In this document: piece after piece, positions 1 to 4,550 of the stretch
Layout: each line of letters begins with the position of its first letter
Numbering within the stretch: the stretch's first letter is position 1
Notes under the pieces: model-generated
Seen by the model: only the letters and a program-made list of their open reading frames with translations
Told to the model about the DNA's origin: nothing
The model's database searches: none
Made by a program: the position numbers and the translations under genes
NCBI GenBank assembly: GCA_017990795.1
Contig: JAGNNG010000097.1
Span: 1 to 6,763 of the forward strand
Direction: 5' to 3'
DNA: 6,763 bases
Origin: Deltaproteobacteria bacterium
GTDB lineage: Bacteria; Myxococcota_A; Polyangia; Palsa-1104; JAEUJZ01

Positions 1-1391
1 CACGGTCGTAGTGCCAGGCTGCTGCGGCTGCTCGTAGACCCACGGAGTCTCGCCGAGCGCAGTGCCGTTGGGCAAAAACACCGTCGCCCCCGGCGGCTGG
101 CTTTGAATCGACCAGCGCGTCTTCTTTTCGACGATGGGCTTTGGTGCAAAGGTCGGCGGCGGCACTTCTGGCGGCGGCACCACAGCCACCGGCTTGGGCT
201 GCACCACAGGTAGTTCCGATGGACGTTTGGTCTGCGGACCGGACACAAGCTGCGGCTTTTGCGTCGAGCGCACCCACAGCGCCCCGATAAGTGAGAAGGC
301 AACGACCCGAATGCGAGCAGCAAGGCCAGGGTCTGGCGAGCGCGGGTAAAGCTGGTGCCGGTGCGCTGCTGACCAGAGACTCCGCTGCCCAGCGCCGAGG
401 GTGTTGGCTGGCTGCTCAAGCGCAGATCGGTGAACTGATCGACGGTCGAGGGCAGCTGAGCAATCGGCGTGAGGGGAATTGCGGGCGTCGTTGCGGAGGC
501 GGGCGGCTCCTCGGTCCAGTCGGGAGTCTCGGCCAGGCGGGCTAGCTCGCTGGCGACTTCGGAAATGCTCGGACGGTCTGCACCGTTTTTTTCCAGCATG
601 CGCCCGATCAGCGTCGAAACGGGCGCGGGCACCGTCGGCTCTACTTCCTTGAGCGGACGCGGTGGCACCAAGATGTGCATCGCCAAGATGTCGCCATCGG
701 CCTGCGAGAAAAACGGAGGCTTACCCGCCATCGCCTGATACAGGATGACGCCCAGCGCATAGACGTCGGTGCGGTCGGTCACGGTGACGCCACGACACTG
801 CTCGGGGGCCATGTAGACCGGGGTGCCAATCATGGTACCGGTGCGGGTGCGGAAGTCTTGCTCCTGCTGCTCATCGACGGGGAGCTTGGCGATGCCAAAG
901 TCGATGATCTTTACGTTGTCGTGACCGGCTGCATCTTCATCACCGTCGACCAAGATGATGTTGGACGGCTTTAGATCGCGATGGATGATGTTCTTTTTGT
1001 GCGCGGCGACCAGTGCATCGGCGATCTGTTTGCCGATCAGCAGTGCCTCGCGTCGCAGTCGCCCGCTGCGCTTGAGCCGCACGCCCAGCGTCTCGCCGCG
1101 CAGGTATTCCATGGCGATGTAGCAGGCGCCGCTCTCGCCCAGCTGCCCGGTGCCCAGCACCCGCACGATGCCGGGGTGGCTGACGGCGGCCATGGCCCGT
1201 CCTTCGTTTAGAAACCGCGCCAGCGCTTCCGGATCGCCAGAGAACCGAGCATGCAAAACTTTGATCGCCACCGACTTAGAAGTCTGCAGATCGAGGGCCT
1301 CAAAGACGGCGCCCATACCGCCTTTACCGATCTGCCGCACAATGCGGAAGTTACCGACTACATCGTCTGGTTGCGGCATCAGTTCAGACAT
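1..1391 (-). CDS. Transmembrane Ser/Thr protein kinase with PEGA-like C-terminal domain (3' partial, apparent frameshift)
   Basis: Hanks-type (PknB-like) kinase that would phosphorylate Ser/Thr on partner proteins from the cytoplasmic face of the inner membrane. The kinase domain spans about residues 15-280: glycine loop GKGGMGAVF (22-30), VAIK lysine K44, helix-C glutamate probably E63, catalytic HRDLKPSN (137-144), DFG (164-166), GTPVYMAPEQ (189-198) and DVYALGV (209-215). All catalytic residues are present, so it should be active. A Pro/Ser/Thr-rich juxtamembrane linker follows, then one transmembrane segment (about 354-374), a Pro/Lys-rich stretch, and a PEGA-like domain beginning TRWSIQSQPPGATVFLPNG with ALGETPW after it. 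The gene runs off the left edge. The segment after about 308 is in a different frame from the kinase domain: one missing G in the coding-strand GGG run at 306-308 explains it. Neither frame has a stop codon, so the raw frame stays open to the edge. The start is the ATG at 1389-1391; a second in-frame ATG lies four codons later. No strong ribosome binding site is visible. The kinase call is near certain; whether the gene is intact is not. Confidence 0.93.
   Translation of the reverse strand, partial: MSELMPQPDDVVGNFRIVRQIGKGGMGAVFEALDLQTSKSVAIKVLHARFSGDPEALARFLNEGRAMAAVSHPGIVRVLGTGQLGESGACYIAMEYLRGETLGVRLKRSGRLRREALLIGKQIADALVAAHKKNIIHRDLKPSNIILVDGDEDAAGHDNVKIIDFGIAKLPVDEQQEQDFRTRTGTMIGTPVYMAPEQCRGVTVTDRTDVYALGVILYQAMAGKPPFFSQADGDILAMHILVPPRPLKEVEPTVPAPVSTLIGRMLEKNGADRPSISEVASELARLAETPDWTEEPPASATTPAIPLTPIAQLPSTVDQFTDLRLSSQPTPSALGSGVSGQQRTGTSFTRARQTLALLLAFGSLPSHLSGRCGCARRKSRSLCPVRRPNVHRNYLWCSPSRWLWCRRQKCRRRPLHQSPSSKRRRAGRFKASRRGRRCFCPTALRSARLRGSTSSRSSLALRP
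301..325 (-). other. Apparent -1 frameshift inside the kinase transmembrane segment
   Basis: Read in the kinase frame, the protein passes from a hydrophobic run (TLALLLAFG) into Cys/Arg-rich sequence with no domain character. Read one frame over from position 300 downwards, it gives AFSLIGALWVRSTQKPQ, a Pro-rich linker and a PEGA-like domain. Adding one G to the coding-strand GGG at 308-306 gives LALLLAFGVVAFSLIGALWV, a complete 20-residue membrane span bounded by Arg on both sides. The lesion could be a sequencing or assembly error at a short homopolymer, or a real mutation that leaves the kinase domain intact but scrambles its anchor and outer domain. Confidence 0.85.
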
Positions 1392-1637
1392 GGTGGTACG
1401 CGGTCCCGGGCGGCTCTGGGTGAGGTCGCTTCACTGGCTGCAGAGGAGCGATGACGTCGCACTGGGACAACTTAAAAGATTATCACGCAGCAAAATAGAA
1501 CGACTAGCAGCGTAATTTGGCGAAGTCCGTGTCAGGTCTTGTGGGTTGCAAACGGACCACATGTGGGCGGTCGAGCTGTCAGTAGCAGCATGGCTTTGAA
1601 GCTGCTAGCCCGTCGGTGCTTTGTGGCCTGACCGCGA
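1392..1637 (-). promoter_or_regulatory. Intergenic region upstream of the kinase, with AT-rich patch
   Basis: This 246-base gap separates the barrel gene's stop from the kinase start and holds no convincing gene. Around 1471-1500 it turns AT-rich, in contrast to its surroundings. The minus strand there contains GATAAT (1484-1479), a fair match to a -10 box about 90 bases before the kinase ATG, and TTTTAAG just after it. I find no good -35 hexamer at 16-18 bases, so the sigma factor and exact start are unclear. The gap suggests that the kinase has its own promoter rather than depending only on the upstream operon. No rho-independent terminator for the barrel gene is evident. Confidence 0.3.
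1583..1607. repeat. Short inverted repeat after the barrel gene
   Basis: TAGCAGC (1583-1589) and GCTGCTA (1601-1607) can pair as a 7-base-pair stem with an 11-base loop. It lies about 30 bases past the stop codon of the barrel gene. A further CTAGCAGC at 1504-1511 could pair with GCTGCTAG at 1601-1608 instead. No T-run follows the hairpin on the minus strand, so it is not a standard intrinsic terminator. It could be an RNA 3'-end structure or chance in GC-rich DNA. Confidence 0.3.
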
Positions 1638-3257
1638 CTACGGGACGGCGCGCGCGTTCTGCAGCAGGTCGATCTCGCGGCGCGGCGTGGGCAGCGTCGA
1701 GAACTGCACCCTCAATCCGAGTAGGATCGTAAGGCGCTCGGTGGTCTGATAGCTTTGCGGATCGGCTGCTGCAGTCGGTGTGCCTTCGGGGGGCAGGACC
1801 GGACTTGGGAAGCTCGCGACTTCCTGCGCGTACATCCCTTTGGGCGAGGTCTCAGGCACGCGCTCGCCGCGAATCTTCATCAGCTGAAAGCTGGTCTCGG
1901 CAAACACCGATAGCTGCTGCCACACGCGATAGTCGGCCCCAAACGAGCCCAGCGCCATCCACAGCGTGCGATTTTGCGGGGCCAGCGGCTGCGTGGGCTC
2001 ACCCTCGGGGAGCGCACTGGTGCGAGCGGGGCTGGTCTGGGTGGTGTGCAGCAGCTGCAGGTTGCCGTACAGCGCCAGATCCCAACTGGGTCGCCACGAC
2101 AGCTCGCCTGCCAGTCGGTCGATCAGCGACAGCGCGCCTGCATACGGGTCTGCGTCGTAGCTGCGGCTTAAGTGCAGCTCAACGCGGCGGCGCGGAATGG
2201 CGTAGGCCAGGCTGGCTTCTCCGGCTAGCGTCAGCGTCGTGCGTCGCCCGAGAGTGGCTTCAAACGGCGGTGGCGCGTCATAGCCGCGAATCCCCGGCGC
2301 GCGGTCGTCGTAAGAGCACTGGTCATTGTCCTGCAGTCGCTGGTCAAAGAGCTGGCACAGCTGCGGCTGGAACGCGAGCGCCGGTCCCGCTTCAACATGC
2401 AAGGTCCAGTTTGGCAGCAGCTTGCGCTCCCACGCGCCAGCGACGTACAGGTCATGCGCCGAGGGCACCTGTGACCGCGTGAGCACATCGCGAAAGGTGG
2501 CCGCATAAAGATGGCTTAGGCGATAGCGCAGCAGTCCTTCAAATCGATCGCTTTTTATCTCGCGGCCAAACGCCAGCGGAATCTCTAGCACTTCCATCGG
2601 TCCCAGCGTCGAAGACTCGGGCAGCTGCAGGACGTCAGAAACCTGCATCAATCGCAGGCTAAGACCCGCGCGCAGAGCGTAAGCCTTGGCAAAGCTACGG
2701 GTCAGCTCTACCGACGCTGAGCCGAGCATAAAGCCCAGTCCTGCGGCTTGGCCCAAAGCGGGATCGGTTGCGGCGGTTCCGGGCTCTGCTGCGCCGGGGT
2801 CTAGCGTGCCAGTGCGGATATCGAGCGAGCGATCAAACACATCGAACACCGCCCGCGCCGAGCTGGTCAGGCGCAGGTTTGAGGTCAGCTGGTGCTCGCC
2901 TTTGTAATCGAATCCACCGACGGGGCGACGCAGCTGCGGCGTGCAGCCAAGCGCGTAGTAACCCACCGAGCCGGCCAGCTGATAGCGAGAGCCCTTGTCT
3001 TGCAGCAGCGCGAGCACCGTGGCGCTGAGGTTCGTGCCGCCGTCCGCAGTGGGCTGGGGACCGCAGACGCCGGTGCTGGTGCCGTCGCCGAGCTGGCCCG
3101 CGCTGCCGGCTGTAAAGAGACCAGCGGTGCGCGCCTCTACCGCGAAGTCGAGGCGTCGGGCATGGGCACTAGGCAGCGGCAGACCCAGCGGCATCAGGAG
3201 CAGCAGCGGCCATAGCTGCCGAAGACGCGTGCGCCTGATGGAGAGCCGCTTGGTCAT
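1638..3257 (-). CDS. Putative outer-membrane beta-barrel protein, possible polysaccharide export porin
   Basis: I do not recognise a named family. Residues 1-33 form a Sec signal peptide: Arg-rich start, hydrophobic core LWPLLLLMPLGLPLP, and likely cleavage after SAHA. The mature part has many stretches of alternating hydrophobic and polar residues typical of amphipathic beta-strands, for example 240-255, 284-296, 339-352, 358-364, 391-404, 431-444, 449-460 and 508-519, separated by polar, Pro/Gly/Asp-rich loops. There are four cysteines (65, 105, 301, 314), which could form loop disulfides. The last strand ends at F519, and about 20 further residues follow it, so any barrel-assembly signal is not at the extreme C-terminus. 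The start codon overlaps the glycosyltransferase stop as ATGA (3254-3257), so the two are probably translationally coupled. It lies with polysaccharide genes, which makes an export pore in the manner of the Wzp porins of Myxococcota plausible. The barrel assignment rests on strand pattern; the export role is inference from context. Confidence 0.8.
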   Translation of the reverse strand: MTKRLSIRRTRLRQLWPLLLLMPLGLPLPSAHARRLDFAVEARTAGLFTAGSAGQLGDGTSTGVCGPQPTADGGTNLSATVLALLQDKGSRYQLAGSVGYYALGCTPQLRRPVGGFDYKGEHQLTSNLRLTSSARAVFDVFDRSLDIRTGTLDPGAAEPGTAATDPALGQAAGLGFMLGSASVELTRSFAKAYALRAGLSLRLMQVSDVLQLPESSTLGPMEVLEIPLAFGREIKSDRFEGLLRYRLSHLYAATFRDVLTRSQVPSAHDLYVAGAWERKLLPNWTLHVEAGPALAFQPQLCQLFDQRLQDNDQCSYDDRAPGIRGYDAPPPFEATLGRRTTLTLAGEASLAYAIPRRRVELHLSRSYDADPYAGALSLIDRLAGELSWRPSWDLALYGNLQLLHTTQTSPARTSALPEGEPTQPLAPQNRTLWMALGSFGADYRVWQQLSVFAETSFQLMKIRGERVPETSPKGMYAQEVASFPSPVLPPEGTPTAAADPQSYQTTERLTILLGLRVQFSTLPTPRREIDLLQNARAVP

Positions 3258-4423
3258 TTGCCAGCGCCAGCTTGGCGAGGGCGACGACGAGAGATGGCGG
3301 CGGCGTAGACCTGCTCGATGCGACTGGCCCAGGCGGGCAAGCTAAAGTGTGCGTCGGCGCGTCGGGCACCGGCCAGAGCCATGCGTGCTCGCAGCGGGGC
3401 ATCTTGGCAGACCTGTAGCAGCGCTGCTGATAGGGCATCCCCATCGCCGCGCTTGACCAAGCGACCGCACTCACCGTCGGCCAAGATGTCTGTGCAGCCG
3501 CCCGTCGCCATGGCCACAACTGGAATGCCCAGCGCCATGGCTTCGATTAGGTTTAGCGGCAGCCCCTCAAATCGCGAGCACGACACCAGCACATCCAGGC
3601 TGGCATAAGCGTCAGCGACCTGAGGAATGTAGCCGGCAAAGCGTACGAATTCGGTCAGGCCCAGCGCCAGTACTTCTTGCTGCAGGACCTCGCGCAGTGG
3701 GCCCTCGCCAAACAGCACGCCGACCACATCTTGGCCTTGCTGACGCAGCGCGCGCAGCGAGTGCAGGAAGTGGGTATGGCCTTTTTCTGCCGACAGTCGC
3801 GCCACCATGCCCAGCACCAGCGGACCTTGGCCCAGCGGCGGTAGGTTCAGCTCGGCGCGCACGCTGCGCTGGCCGATTTGAGCGCGCAGTCCGCTGACAT
3901 CGATGCCGCTGGGGCACAGATGAATGCGCGCGGCGGGCACGCCGTAGCCTCGGACCTCGGCGTGATAGTCGCGGCTTAATACAATCGCCGCATCGGCAAG
4001 GCGCAGCGCCACTTGATCCAGTCGCTCGTACAGGCGCACGCGTGGATCATCGTCGGGGTGCAGGTAGCCGTGGACCTCGATGCACAGCGGCAGCCTTAGC
4101 AGGCGACACAGCGGCGCCGCCAGCACATCGGTCTTCATCGAGTGCGAGTGGACCACGTCGGGACGCAGCGCTCGTAGCGCCTGCGCAAGTCCGGTCAGCA
4201 GCTGCAGCGAGACCTGGCGCGTCGACAGCACGCGCGAGGTCGGCACACCAAGCAGCTGCAGCTCGGCTTCCAGGCGACCGGCTTGCTCGCCCATCCGGGT
4301 CTCGTGCACCAGCAGGCCGTGGACGGAGTGGCCGCGCTGAAGCAGCGCCTGCGCTTCTAAGAGCACGCAGCGCTCAGCCCCGTAGAGCTGGGTGGCAGAT
4401 TGGATCAGGTGAACGATGTGCAT
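3254..4423 (-). CDS. GT4-type glycosyltransferase (GT-B fold)
   Basis: Cytoplasmic retaining glycosyltransferase that would transfer a sugar from a nucleotide donor to a lipid-linked or growing glycan. The 389-residue length is usual for the family. The N-terminal Rossmann half begins MHIVHLIQSATQLYGAER, with the acceptor-side glycine region at about 15 and VVHSHSMKTD at 90-99, and EVHGY at 116-120. The hinge is ARIHLCPSGID (165-175). The C-terminal donor-binding half has GMVARLSAEKG (205-215, with R209 and K214 expected to contact phosphate), LFGEGPLRE (237-245), FAGY (262-265), and the E-x7-E motif in FEGLPLNLIE (E286 and E294), followed by ALGIPVVAMATGG. All hallmark residues are present. 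The start ATG at 4421-4423 begins directly at the first beta-strand; no strong Shine-Dalgarno is seen close by (GGAAAG lies about 20 bases upstream). Sugar and acceptor cannot be told from sequence. The stop overlaps the next gene by 4 bases. Confidence 0.95.
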   Translation of the reverse strand: MHIVHLIQSATQLYGAERCVLLEAQALLQRGHSVHGLLVHETRMGEQAGRLEAELQLLGVPTSRVLSTRQVSLQLLTGLAQALRALRPDVVHSHSMKTDVLAAPLCRLLRLPLCIEVHGYLHPDDDPRVRLYERLDQVALRLADAAIVLSRDYHAEVRGYGVPAARIHLCPSGIDVSGLRAQIGQRSVRAELNLPPLGQGPLVLGMVARLSAEKGHTHFLHSLRALRQQGQDVVGVLFGEGPLREVLQQEVLALGLTEFVRFAGYIPQVADAYASLDVLVSCSRFEGLPLNLIEAMALGIPVVAMATGGCTDILADGECGRLVKRGDGDALSAALLQVCQDAPLRARMALAGARRADAHFSLPAWASRIEQVYAAAISRRRPRQAGAGK

Positions 4424-4550
4424 CGAAAAAGTGCAGAACTTTCCGTCGCTGACAAGTCGTTAAAAGCCTGCCTGACTCTAACACACGGGCGCGCGCACGG
4501 GCTTACCTTGGCAGACCTGTGAGCCATTTTAGGGCAGCGCTACAGCTGCT
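4424..4550 (-). promoter_or_regulatory. Gap between ligase and glycosyltransferase genes
   Basis: This 127-base non-coding gap lies between the ligase stop (TAA, 4553-4551) and the glycosyltransferase ATG. On the minus strand it holds a GC-rich run with a 7-base direct repeat (CACGGGC on the plus strand at 4484-4490 and 4496-4502, 5 bases apart), then the more AT-rich GGCTTTTAACG. A TTGTCA element lies about 35 bases before the ATG, but no clear -10 box goes with it. A 5-base-pair hairpin (GCAGC 4534-4538 with GCTGC 4545-4549) follows the ligase gene without a T-run, so it is not a convincing terminator. A promoter here is possible but unproven; read-through from the ligase gene is equally likely. 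Confidence 0.25.

Noticed and set aside
890..990. Acidic insertion between the kinase catalytic loop and DFG
   Set aside because: The stretch GDEDAAGHDN makes this loop longer than usual, but similar insertions are common in kinases of Myxococcota-like bacteria and the flanking motifs are intact.
134..1515. Several overlapping plus-strand open frames opposite the kinase
   Set aside because: The minus strand encodes all the conserved kinase motifs; the plus-strand frames are short, overlap each other and show no family features.
1778..2482. A 234-codon plus-strand open frame
   Set aside because: It lies antisense to the barrel gene. Its composition (Arg, Ala, Ser, Trp, Cys) is that of a shadow frame, whereas the minus strand has a signal peptide, beta-strand pattern and coupled start.
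3612..3917. A 101-codon minus-strand frame within the glycosyltransferase region
   Set aside because: It is an alternative frame of the glycosyltransferase gene, Arg/Ala/Pro-rich, with no motif.
4531..4550. Hairpin after the ligase gene as a terminator
   Set aside because: The stem has only 5 base pairs and no T-run follows on the minus strand.
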